Assembly: GCA_948676835.1 (NCBI GenBank)
Contig: CAPOZU010000013.1
Location: 1-31,981, forward strand
Source: an uncultured Clostridia bacterium
GTDB lineage: Bacteria; Bacillota; Clostridia; TANB77; CAG-508
Reading direction: 5' to 3'
Length of the DNA stretch: 31,981 bases
Below are positions 25,063-31,736 of the stretch, one piece after another. The position numbers were made by a program, and so were the translations under genes. Position 1 is the stretch's first letter. Each line of letters starts with the position of its first letter. A model generated the notes under the pieces. It was not told where the DNA came from and did no database searches. It worked only from the letters and a program-made list of their open reading frames with translations.

Positions 25063-25842
25063 TTAATTTATTTTTTCTAATTTTGCATGTACAACTATAC
25101 GGAATTTATTATTATTATCACAAGTGCATAGTGTTATAATATTTTCGTCATAAGAAACTTCTAAATTAAAATCATAAATACTTTTTTGTTTAATACTTGT
25201 TATAAAATTATTGAAAGTTTCTTCATTTTCAAAAGAATTATATAATATTAGTTTACTTTGATTAATTTTATATACAGAAAAGATTTTGGCAATATAATTT
25301 GAATTTTCTGTACAAAAATAAAAATATTTGTTTGAATCTTTATTAAACCATTCTGGATTTAATAAAGATTTTAAACTACTAAACATAGTATTATTACGCC
25401 TATTATGCCCATAAATTAGAGTGTTTTTATCCAATGTTTCAAAATTATTTGTATAATCTGCAAAAATCCATCCAGCACTATTATATTGCTTTTTAAAATT
25501 ATGTTTTAAATAAAAACTATTATTACTTGTTTTAACAATTGGAAAATTGATATTTGTATTATTAACTTTTATCCATCCAACAGTATCTTCATTTTGATTT
25601 ATCAATTCTTGAAAATCAATTTCAAGAATTTCATAAGAATTATCTAAATTACTATTTTCATTATTTTGTGAGTTAGATTCAGATTCAGCCACAAATTCTT
25701 CAGCTAAATTATCAGCTAATTTAGCGTTTTCATTGTTTTCATCATTCCAACGATATAATAAAAATAAGCAAATTAAAATAATAATTAAAGAAATTAATCT
25801 AAATAAAAATATTATCAGACTAAATTTTTTCTCTTTTTTCAA
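25063..25842 (-). CDS. srtB: Class B sortase
   Basis: A 259-residue membrane transpeptidase. Residues 8-30 form the N-terminal membrane anchor, 33-70 an acidic Asn/Glu-rich linker, and about 75-259 the class B catalytic domain. Landmarks are DTVGWIKVNNTNINFPIV, the WIFADY strand, catalytic H146 in LIYGHNRRNNTMFSSL, C241 in TLCTC and R248 in KFRIVVHAKL. The HNRRNNTMF stretch and late TLCTC motif mark class B. Such enzymes usually anchor NPQTN-type haem proteins or build some pili; no substrate with such a signal is in this window. I prefer TTG at 25842, which has GGTGAT, a perfect anti-Shine-Dalgarno match, just before it; TTG at 25854 and GTG at 25851 are alternatives. Confidence 0.9.
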   Translation of the reverse strand: MKKEKKFSLIIFLFRLISLIIILICLFLLYRWNDENNENAKLADNLAEEFVAESESNSQNNENSNLDNSYEILEIDFQELINQNEDTVGWIKVNNTNINFPIVKTSNNSFYLKHNFKKQYNSAGWIFADYTNNFETLDKNTLIYGHNRRNNTMFSSLKSLLNPEWFNKDSNKYFYFCTENSNYIAKIFSVYKINQSKLILYNSFENEETFNNFITSIKQKSIYDFNLEVSYDENIITLCTCDNNNKFRIVVHAKLEKIN

Positions 25843-25858
25843 ATTAATCACCAATTTA

Positions 25859-25887
25859 ATTATAATTAATAATAAATTTTAAATCAA
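25859..25887 (-). promoter_or_regulatory. Promoter of the class B sortase gene
   Basis: On the minus strand TTGATT (25887-25882) and TATAAT (25864-25859), 17 bp apart. The predicted start site lies only about 10 nt before the TTG start, so the leader would be very short. Confidence 0.65.
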
Positions 25888-25964
25888 GAACAAATAATTA
25901 CAATTAGATGCAAGTATTATAAATAGTTATTTGGGAATAATATGTTACAGTAGAGGTAGTAAAG

Positions 25965-26906
25965 ATGTTTTTGAATTTTATATTAATAATATTAGGATTT
26001 GCTTTATTAATAAAAGGAGCAGACTTTTTAGTTGATGGTTCAACAATAATTGCAAAAAAATTTCATATTAAAGAAATTGTAATTGGTCTTACAATTGTTT
26101 CAATAGGTACATCATTTCCAGAACTAATGGTTAGCTTAACATCTGCTTTAAATAATCATGCTGATATGGCAATAGGAAATGTAGTTGGAAGTAATATTTC
26201 CAATTTGTTTTTAATATTAGGAATTTGTGCAATAATAAAACCATTGAAATTTCAAGAAGAAACTGCAAGATTAGAAATTCCAATAGTAATATTTTTAACA
26301 GCGTTGTTGTATATTTTAGGAAATAATTCTTATGAAAAAGTAATTACTAGGATAGAAGGTGCTATTTTATCATTATTTTTTATTCTATTTATAATATATA
26401 ATTTATGGATTGTAAAAAAAGATAATGTTACAGATGAAAAATTAAACAATTATACAAATAAGGAAATTATAAAAGGTGTAATAAAAATTGTTGTTGGAAT
26501 AATAGGATTAAAGTTTGGAAGTGATTTTATAGTAAATAATTCATCTAAATTAGCTGTGAGTTTTGGTGTTAGCGAAAAAATAATAAGTTTAACTATAATT
26601 GCAATTAGCACAAGTCTTCCTGAACTAATAACTTCTGCTACAGCAACACTAAAAGGTGAAATAAATATGGCTATAGGAAATGTGATTGGTTCAAATATAT
26701 TTAATATAGTGTTAATTGTAGGGGTTACTGCATTAATAAGTCCAATAAATTATTCGATATCTTACAATAAAGATATTATATTTTTTATGATAGGAATGAT
26801 AATTTTAGCTATTTTGCCAATGATTGGTAAAAAAAGAATGTCAAGATTTGCTGGTATACTTTATTTTTCAGCATATGTGATTTATATGATAGATTTGATA
26901 AAATAA
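25965..26906 (+). CDS. Na+/Ca2+ antiporter of the CaCA family (YrbG-like)
   Basis: A 313-residue inner-membrane protein with about ten membrane helices in two homologous halves. Each half has the alpha repeat that binds the cations: GTSFPELMVSLTSAL with GNVVGSNISNLFLILG (about 48-86) and STSLPELITSATATL with GNVIGSNIFNIVLIVG (about 215-253). The glutamate in the PEL motif of each repeat is the key ligand in the family. Members exchange Ca2+ for Na+ or H+, and some carry K+. The length is normal and both repeats are intact. AGAGGT lies 7 nt before the ATG. Promoter boxes in the 110-nt gap to the divergent sortase gene are not convincing. No clear terminator follows. Confidence 0.93.
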   Translation: MFLNFILIILGFALLIKGADFLVDGSTIIAKKFHIKEIVIGLTIVSIGTSFPELMVSLTSALNNHADMAIGNVVGSNISNLFLILGICAIIKPLKFQEETARLEIPIVIFLTALLYILGNNSYEKVITRIEGAILSLFFILFIIYNLWIVKKDNVTDEKLNNYTNKEIIKGVIKIVVGIIGLKFGSDFIVNNSSKLAVSFGVSEKIISLTIIAISTSLPELITSATATLKGEINMAIGNVIGSNIFNIVLIVGVTALISPINYSISYNKDIIFFMIGMIILAILPMIGKKRMSRFAGILYFSAYVIYMIDLIK

Positions 26907-26939
26907 TTAATAAATTCACATAAAATTTACGAAAAACTA

Positions 26940-26968
26940 TTTAAATCTGTCACAATCTGTGATATAAT
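26940..26968 (+). promoter_or_regulatory. Promoter with embedded inverted repeat (TCACA-N3-TGTGA)
   Basis: A weak -35 (TTTAAA, 26940-26945) and perfect TATAAT (26963-26968) are 17 bp apart. The spacer holds a perfect inverted repeat TCACA-ATC-TGTGA at 26950-26962 that abuts the -10 box, a typical place for a repressor site. The leader down to the start codon is about 115 nt and contains GTTGAT/ATCAAC arms shortly after the start site. Confidence 0.6.
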
Positions 26969-27088
26969 AAGAACGTTGATTGCGTGATTAAATATCAACA
27001 TACAAATATTTATAAACACATATGAAAAAAAGGCATTATATGCTTATTTAAAATCTATAAATGTAAAATTACATATATAGGAGGAAGT

Positions 27089-28225
27089 ATGAGTAAATCA
27101 AATATGAACTTTGCAGTTGATGGAACTGCTGTAGCTTATAATATGCTAGATGGGGAAATTAGAGCAAGAATTGCTACTAGAAATAATCCTCAAAAAAAAG
27201 CATTATATAGAGAAAAAGGTGTAATTGATTCATCACCAGCAATTACAAGATTTATGGTTAAATATCCAAGTGTTTTTGGAAACAGAAAGTTAATACATTC
27301 AGATGGAAGTAATTTTTTCGGTGGAATTTTATCATTATCACCTTTGGCAGGAACCAATTCTCAAAAAGACATGTTAAGAAATAGAATGAAATATGAATAT
27401 AACTTATCTGATAGTGAACTACAAGGAATGGACGGATTCTTTGATGAGTTAAATCATTTAAAAGATACACCAGAAATTCAAGAAATAGTTGGAAAAACAG
27501 TAAGTTATAAGAATTATATAAAAAGTGTATGGGATACACATGAATCAAGTGTTATGAGACATATTAAGTCTGTATTAGGATACGAACCAGAAGTAATTGG
27601 AAGTGTTAATACATATGTAATGTACCCTAATTTTGATACACATAGAAGTTGCCAACTTACAGACAAAAAAATATATATGTATTTTGGAAAATGTAAAAGG
27701 ACTGCTAGTAAAGATGAAACATATGAAGCGAAAGTTGCTTCAGCACTAGCACATCAAGCTGTACATCAACCAATGTTACCATACAAGCCATTTATGACTA
27801 GAGAAGAAAAAGAAACATTTCATGCATTTATAAAATATTTAACAGATAAAGATGTATATAATATGATTTCTGGAAGAAGTTATTTAGATATTACTACTCA
27901 AAATGAAGACTCTAAATTAATGGCTCAAATGTACCCATTTTGGTTAGGATATAGATATAGAAATGCTGATAGAGAAGGAAAAAATCCTGTTATAGAAGTA
28001 AAAAAGGCAATAGCTAGAGATAAAGATTATTATGATAGCCTTCCAGAAGGAAGCAAAAAGAAAAAAGGAATGTCTACATATAATTTTGAAAAGCTAGATG
28101 CAGAAAAGATAGTGAATCTATTTAGAGGAAAAAGAGCCATGACCCCATATGAATTTGTAAAATTAGATTTAGATGATAGATCACAAGTTTATAAAGGAAG
28201 ATATGTAGAGAATTCAGCTAGATAG
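27089..28225 (+). CDS. Hypothetical protein with an HQAVH motif
   Basis: I do not recognise this 378-residue protein. No signal peptide or membrane segment is visible. Its N-terminus (NFAVDGTAVAYNMLDGEIRA) is glycine-rich. At residues 222-226 it reads HQAVH within ASALAHQAVHQPMLPY. This has the spacing of the zincin motif HExxH, but with glutamine in place of the catalytic glutamate. Residues 274-291 (EDSKLMAQMYPFWLGYRYRN) follow at a distance where zincins often carry a third ligand, so a metal-binding but inactive protease relative is possible. This is inference. The C-terminal third is lysine-rich. GGAGGA precedes the ATG. The gene is monocistronic, with a long leader and a strong terminator. 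Confidence 0.8.
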   Translation: MSKSNMNFAVDGTAVAYNMLDGEIRARIATRNNPQKKALYREKGVIDSSPAITRFMVKYPSVFGNRKLIHSDGSNFFGGILSLSPLAGTNSQKDMLRNRMKYEYNLSDSELQGMDGFFDELNHLKDTPEIQEIVGKTVSYKNYIKSVWDTHESSVMRHIKSVLGYEPEVIGSVNTYVMYPNFDTHRSCQLTDKKIYMYFGKCKRTASKDETYEAKVASALAHQAVHQPMLPYKPFMTREEKETFHAFIKYLTDKDVYNMISGRSYLDITTQNEDSKLMAQMYPFWLGYRYRNADREGKNPVIEVKKAIARDKDYYDSLPEGSKKKKGMSTYNFEKLDAEKIVNLFRGKRAMTPYEFVKLDLDDRSQVYKGRYVENSAR

Positions 28226-28232
28226 TTAAATA

Positions 28233-28280
28233 AACCTAAATTATTAGATTGTAAAGTTTAATAATTTAGGTTATTTTTTC
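28233..28280 (+). terminator. Terminator of the HQAVH-protein gene
   Basis: A perfect 14-bp stem (28233-28246 with 28259-28272), 12-nt loop and ATTTTTTC tail, running straight into the next -35 box. Confidence 0.88.
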
Positions 28281-28309
28281 TTGAAAAAAGATATCCTTAT
28301 TGTTAAAAT
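28281..28309 (+). promoter_or_regulatory. Promoter of the metallo-beta-lactamase-fold gene
   Basis: TTGAAA at 28281-28286 and TAAAAT at 28304-28309, 17 bp apart, immediately after the preceding terminator. Confidence 0.72.
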
Positions 28310-28338
28310 CATAAAAGAAAAACAAAAGGAAAGTATTT

Positions 28339-29349
28339 ATGGGAAGAAGAAAAAAGAATACCAAGAAAATTTTAATACAATGGCTAGTAGTAATAGCTGT
28401 AGTTATTTTGTGGATGATTGCAGATAAATATGGAATACTTGCTAAAATAGATAAACAAATAGCAGAAACAGGGCTAGCAAATATAGTAGATACATCAAGT
28501 ACATCAGTTGTTTCGACAACACCAAGAGTAAAAGATAATATAGATATAATAACAAGTGTTTCTGAAAATATAGTTATAGAGTCATCAAAATTAAATATAT
28601 TATTTTTTGATGTTGGGCAGGCAGATTGTGAATTAATTATCTGTAATGGTCAAACTCTTTTGATTGATGCTGGAAACAATAAAGATGGAGAGAAAATTGT
28701 TAATGCAATTAGAGGATTAGGAATAACAAAATTAGACTATGTTGTAGGAACACATGTGCATGAGGATCATACTGGTGGTATGAGCTATATTATAGATTCA
28801 TTTGATATAGGAAACTTTTATTTACCATATAATACAACATCAACAACGAATTTTTATAAAAGATTATTAACATCACTTACAAATAAAGAACTTGAAATTA
28901 CAGAAACAAATATTGGAGATAAATTTCAATTAGGAGAAGCTATTTGCGAAATAATGTCAGTTGATAATAGTGAACCTGAAAATATTAATGAAGAATCAAT
29001 AGTTATAGAATTAAGTTATGGTAGTCAAAAATATTTATTTATGGGAGATGCAGAAAAAGAAAACGAAGAAAAAAGAAACTGGAATGATGTAGATGTTTTA
29101 AAAGTAGGACATCATGGATCAAATACAAGTAGTTCTCAAAATTTTTTAAATCAAGTTTTACCAGAAATTGCTATAATTTCTGTAGGAGAAGGAAACAGTT
29201 ATGGACTTCCTAAAGATAAAATTGTAGAAAGATTAGAAAAACTTGGGAGCACAATTTATAGAACAGATATAGACGGAACAATTCATTTAATAAGTGATGG
29301 GGAAAATAATGAAATAGTAAAAGTAAATTTAAGTTTAGATGGAAATTAA
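28339..29349 (+). CDS. Membrane-anchored metallo-beta-lactamase-fold hydrolase (ComEC C-terminal-like)
   Basis: A 336-residue protein with a basic N-terminus, one membrane segment (about 11-28), a Ser/Thr-rich linker (40-82) and a metallo-beta-lactamase domain (85-336). The domain opens with LNILFFDVGQADCELI, typical of ComEC-related hydrolases. Metal ligands are visible in THVHEDHTGG (H139, H141, D143, H144), in FMGDAE and in KVGHHGSNTSSS. The end (SYGLPKDKIVERLEKLGSTIYRTDIDGTI) is also family-typical. In full ComEC this domain is fused to a DNA-import channel; here the membrane channel is absent. It would act outside the cell on a phosphodiester such as DNA, but the substrate is unproven. 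AAAGGAAAG precedes the ATG. Its 3' end overlaps that of the convergent DUF3006 gene. Confidence 0.9.
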   Translation: MGRRKKNTKKILIQWLVVIAVVILWMIADKYGILAKIDKQIAETGLANIVDTSSTSVVSTTPRVKDNIDIITSVSENIVIESSKLNILFFDVGQADCELIICNGQTLLIDAGNNKDGEKIVNAIRGLGITKLDYVVGTHVHEDHTGGMSYIIDSFDIGNFYLPYNTTSTTNFYKRLLTSLTNKELEITETNIGDKFQLGEAICEIMSVDNSEPENINEESIVIELSYGSQKYLFMGDAEKENEEKRNWNDVDVLKVGHHGSNTSSSQNFLNQVLPEIAIISVGEGNSYGLPKDKIVERLEKLGSTIYRTDIDGTIHLISDGENNEIVKVNLSLDGN

Positions 29350-29651
29350 TTTTTCTTTTTAAATAAATTGTTTACCATACTTTTAATTTCATTTTGTTCA
29401 GTATTAGTACTGACTTTATCTATTATATATACTCCATTTTCTAATTTTAAAATATCGCCTTCTTTACAATTTTCTGGAATTAAAGAACGGTGAATATTAA
29501 TTATTTCATTTGTTTCTTTATTTTCACAAATTGCAAATTCACCTTCAAATCTATCAATAGAAAAAAGAGAAGTTTTTTCTATTGATTTTTTTAATTCTTT
29601 TGAAAAAGAGCTATTAAGTTTTTTATTATTATTTTCAATATCTAAATTCAT
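29346..29651 (-). CDS. DUF3006 domain protein
   Basis: A 101-residue protein. The core (about 31-80) matches the DUF3006 pattern: IDRFEGEFAICENKE, then INIHRSLIPENCKEGDILKL, a small beta fold resembling an OB or barrel domain of unknown function. DUF3006 genes are often found beside ComEC-like metallo-beta-lactamase genes, and here too the neighbour is such a gene. The arrangement is convergent, with a 4-nt overlap of the stop codons (29346-29349), whereas a same-strand pair would be expected. AGAAAGGA lies 9 nt before the ATG. I find no convincing promoter of its own in the 45 nt before the upstream hairpin. Function unknown; a partner or modulator of the hydrolase is a guess. Confidence 0.82.
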   Translation of the reverse strand: MNLDIENNNKKLNSSFSKELKKSIEKTSLFSIDRFEGEFAICENKETNEIINIHRSLIPENCKEGDILKLENGVYIIDKVSTNTEQNEIKSMVNNLFKKKN

Positions 29652-29696
29652 AATAATAAGTCCTTTCTAGAAAATTAGTTACCTTTTTATAAAACA

Positions 29697-29733
29697 GGGG
29701 AAATCCGAAAAAACTTATTATTCGGATTTCCCC
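29697..29733 (-). terminator. Long hairpin, probable terminator of the foreign minus-strand gene
   Basis: A perfect 13-bp stem (29697-29709 with 29721-29733) around an 11-nt loop. On the minus strand it is followed by TGTTTTAT, a modest T-run. It lies 130 nt downstream of the gene it would terminate, and just before the DUF3006 gene. Confidence 0.65.
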
Positions 29734-29740
29734 CAATTTT

Positions 29741-29757
29741 GCGTTTAACCTAAACGC
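29741..29757. repeat. Short inverted repeat
   Basis: GCGTTTA and TAAACGC (7 bp) flank a 3-nt spacer. It sits between the foreign gene and its hairpin. No function is evident; a protein-binding site or a remnant of an insertion border are possible. Confidence 0.4.
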
Positions 29758-29864
29758 TTGCCGTTTAAATTAACCATTTGTAAACTACTTTTATTGCAAG
29801 AGTGTGATTGCAGAATGTTTCATGGAATCCACCGAAATTGCACAATACACCTTTATAAGGAGGA

Positions 29865-30206
29865 TCAAGGGAAAGGTAAACTTTCAGGATGATTGTGACG
29901 TGGAATTTGTCCACCAGAGGTGTCCAAATACTCTATGATGAGTTCTTTTCTAAAGCAACAACCGACTTGAAGTTTTCCGCAAGGATAATGTAAAACTCCA
30001 CTAAAATTTTCTTTGGGAATCAAATCGCTTTCTTCAAATTCTGCTACCAAAAAGATGTTGTTAGTTAGCAGGTCAGAAAGTTTTATATCTTTCTCAAAAC
30101 AGATTCGATTCCGATCTAAGTTGATGGAATACACGCCGATTCCGGTATCAACAAGGATACCTTGGATTGTATCATTGTGTATGATTGCGTTCAGTTCAAA
30201 CTTCAT
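29865..30206 (-). CDS. Hypothetical protein, 113 residues, foreign codon use
   Basis: I do not recognise this small protein. It looks beta-rich (MKFELNAIIHNDTIQGILVDTGIGVYSI) and has three cysteines, two adjacent, in YPCGKLQVGCCFRKEL. It ends in a Pro/His-rich tail (QIPRHNHPESLPFP). No signal peptide or membrane segment is present. Three in-frame ATG codons lie close together (30215, 30212, 30206); I choose 30206 because AAAGGA is 8 nt before it and overlaps or touches the others. Base composition is foreign (30121-30180 has 25 G or C in 60). It has a well-formed promoter and a hairpin downstream. The 130 nt between stop and hairpin are also less AT-rich and might hold decayed coding sequence; I see no clear frame there. 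Confidence 0.72.
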   Translation of the reverse strand: MKFELNAIIHNDTIQGILVDTGIGVYSINLDRNRICFEKDIKLSDLLTNNIFLVAEFEESDLIPKENFSGVLHYPCGKLQVGCCFRKELIIEYLDTSGGQIPRHNHPESLPFP

Positions 30207-30271
30207 AGCCATCATCCTTTCTTAAACAAAAGCATGTTCGTGTAACGGCCTCAATATTTTAGAACAACTCT

Positions 30272-30300
30272 ATTATAGCATCATTTGTCGAAAATATCAA
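30272..30300 (-). promoter_or_regulatory. Promoter of the 113-residue hypothetical gene
   Basis: On the minus strand TTGATA (30300-30295) and TATAAT (30277-30272), 17 bp apart. It is divergent from the next promoter, with 12 bp between the two -35 boxes. Confidence 0.78.
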
Positions 30301-30312
30301 TTGTTATTTATA

Positions 30313-30341
30313 TTTACAAAATAATTAAATATTGATACAAT
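30313..30341 (+). promoter_or_regulatory. Promoter of the thioredoxin-fold gene
   Basis: TTTACA at 30313-30318 and TACAAT at 30336-30341, 17 bp apart, back to back with the foreign gene's promoter. Confidence 0.7.
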
Positions 30342-30374
30342 TGATAAGAAATTTACAAAGGAATAGGAGAAAAA

Positions 30375-31043
30375 ATGAAAGAAAAGAAAAATATAATTTT
30401 ACTTATTTTTGCAGTAATATTTTTTGTTATTGCACTTGTCTTTTTTTTATGGAGCTTTTTTGGAGAACATAATACTAATATTCAAATTGGAGATATAATT
30501 AGTAATAATAGCATCATGAAAAATGAAGATATAAACAAAAATTCTAATGTTAATGAAGCTAGTAAAGAAATAGAAAAAGGTTCAGATAATGAAGTAGATA
30601 ATTCAGGGAGTACAGAAGTTTCAAATACACAAGATGTTGAAAATATTTCTTATACAGATATAACAATATATAGTGAAAATAATACAGAAATTTCTTTATC
30701 TCAATATTCTGGAAAACCAGTAATGCTGTTATTTTGGAATCCAGAAAATGAAGATTCTGTAAGTGTTTTAAAAAAAGTAAATGAAATGCATGATAAGTAT
30801 ATTGATAAAGTGGAATTTTTAATGATAAGTACATCAAAAAATATTCCAGAAGATTTAAAAAATGACATATCTATAGATATATATTATGATTTAAATAATG
30901 AATATCAGACAAAATATAATGTTGAAGTAATACCAACAATGATATATATAGATAAAGAAAATACAGTTATGAATGCTAAAAGTGGTGTGCCAAGCAGTGA
31001 TGCAATTGAAGCAAATCTTGATATATTAGCAGACAACTTTTAA
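30375..31043 (+). CDS. Membrane-anchored thioredoxin-fold protein lacking cysteines
   Basis: A 222-residue protein: one N-terminal membrane helix (about 6-28), a polar Asn/Ser/Glu-rich linker (30-90) and a thioredoxin-like domain (about 93-222) facing outward. The domain pattern is that of TlpA/ResA-type proteins: ISLSQYSGKPVMLLFWNPEN, then a helix, VEFLMISTSKN, and VEVIPTMIYIDKEN, where the proline before Thr is the cis-proline of the fold. But the WCxxC redox motif is replaced by WNPENEDS, and the whole protein has no cysteine at all. It therefore cannot do thiol-disulphide exchange; a binding, chaperone or structural role is more likely. Start: ATAGGAGA precedes the ATG. Its last 18 nt overlap the end of the convergent MATE-like gene. 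Confidence 0.85.
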   Translation: MKEKKNIILLIFAVIFFVIALVFFLWSFFGEHNTNIQIGDIISNNSIMKNEDINKNSNVNEASKEIEKGSDNEVDNSGSTEVSNTQDVENISYTDITIYSENNTEISLSQYSGKPVMLLFWNPENEDSVSVLKKVNEMHDKYIDKVEFLMISTSKNIPEDLKNDISIDIYYDLNNEYQTKYNVEVIPTMIYIDKENTVMNAKSGVPSSDAIEANLDILADNF

Positions 31044-31496
31044 AATATATACAATATAAAATATAAAATCACAAATAGGAAATGCAAATAAAAATCCTTT
31101 TGTACTAAATAAAATATAACCAATAATACAAGAAATTATTGTAATAACGATTTTTGATAAAACAAGAATCGTTATTTTTTTTGTATGATTTAAGTATGCA
31201 GGAATAAGAATTTTTAGTGCAAATAAACTGCTTGATATAAATAATATTTTTGAAGCATATACTGAGAAATTTATTATTCCTTTTGTATTTGTAAATAAGG
31301 AGAAGATTTTTTCTGGAAAAAGAAACAGTATAAAAGAAAGTGCTATTTCTAAAAGAGTACAGTAAATTAAAGTAGATATAAACTTCTTTTTTGAAGCAAA
31401 AAATCTACTATTTGTTGAAATGATTATAATAGGTGAAATCATTACTATATAAATTATTAAATTAAAAAATAGAGCTTTAATTTGTACTTCGTTCAT
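31026..31496 (-). CDS. Half-length MATE-like transporter, probable remnant
   Basis: A 156-residue, very hydrophobic protein with about five membrane helices. The pattern resembles the C-terminal half of a MATE multidrug exporter: the LFPEKIFSLFTNTKGIINFS stretch, ILFISSSLFALKILIPAYLN, and a closing FSTKGFLFAFPICDFIFYIV that corresponds to the usual G-x-x-G...P-x-x-D element. Full MATE proteins have about 450 residues and twelve helices; the first half is missing, and no such sequence is found in the next 485 nt. A proper start exists (AGAAAGGA before ATG) with an in-frame stop at 31518-31520. So it is either a truncated, decaying gene or a true small membrane protein. It lies downstream of two structured elements that could form its leader. 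Confidence 0.6.
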   Translation of the reverse strand: MNEVQIKALFFNLIIYIVMISPIIIISTNSRFFASKKKFISTLIYCTLLEIALSFILFLFPEKIFSLFTNTKGIINFSVYASKILFISSSLFALKILIPAYLNHTKKITILVLSKIVITIISCIIGYILFSTKGFLFAFPICDFIFYIVYILKVVC

Positions 31497-31551
31497 AAAT
31501 ATCCTTTCTATAAATTGTTATTTGTGTGAATATAAAAATTTAATATTAAAC

Positions 31552-31698
31552 AAAAAGTCGCTCCCAGAGAGTTATATATTTTTTAGACTCAGTGTATCCC
31601 ACTGGTGCTGTAACAATGCTCTTGCATTTAACAGCACTCAGCGGTCCCCACGGAACACTTCGTCCTTAAAATATATAAACTCTCTTAGCGCTACTCTA
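31552..31698 (-). ncRNA. Structured RNA candidate ending in a T-run (unassigned)
   Basis: This non-coding stretch folds into one long, interrupted hairpin. Outer arms: 31566-31582 pairs with 31668-31685 (17 bp, one bulge), extended outward by AGCG/CGCT and ACT/AGT. Inner steps: GAC/GTC (31586-31588, 31662-31664), a tandem G-A internal loop, AGTGT/ACACT (31591-31595, 31655-31659), then a large internal loop, GTGCTGT/ACAGCAC (31605-31611, 31631-31637) and AATGC/GCATT (31615-31619, 31624-31628) closed by a 4-nt loop. The core is GC-rich and the outer stem AT-rich. On the minus strand the outer stem runs into five T residues, like an intrinsic terminator, so I place it on that strand. It lies about 50 nt upstream of the MATE-like gene. 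It could be an independent small RNA or a leader control element. I cannot match it to 6S, SRP, tmRNA or a known riboswitch. Confidence 0.6.
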
Positions 31699-31736
31699 CT
31701 GAAATAAATAATTCTATGTCTTTATCTAAATTCATG

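Noticed and set aside
29741..29757. Integron attC-like site at the border of the foreign gene
   Set aside because: The 7-bp repeat lacks the paired R and L boxes of attC sites, and no comparable repeat is found at the other three foreign units.
31552..31698. 6S RNA
   Set aside because: The long hairpin with an internal bubble is reminiscent of it, but the element is shorter than usual and I see no matching bubble sequence, so I left it unassigned.
31522..31707. 61-codon plus-strand frame at the right edge
   Set aside because: It runs through the strongly paired arms of the structured element, has no ribosome site, and its peptide has no recognisable pattern.
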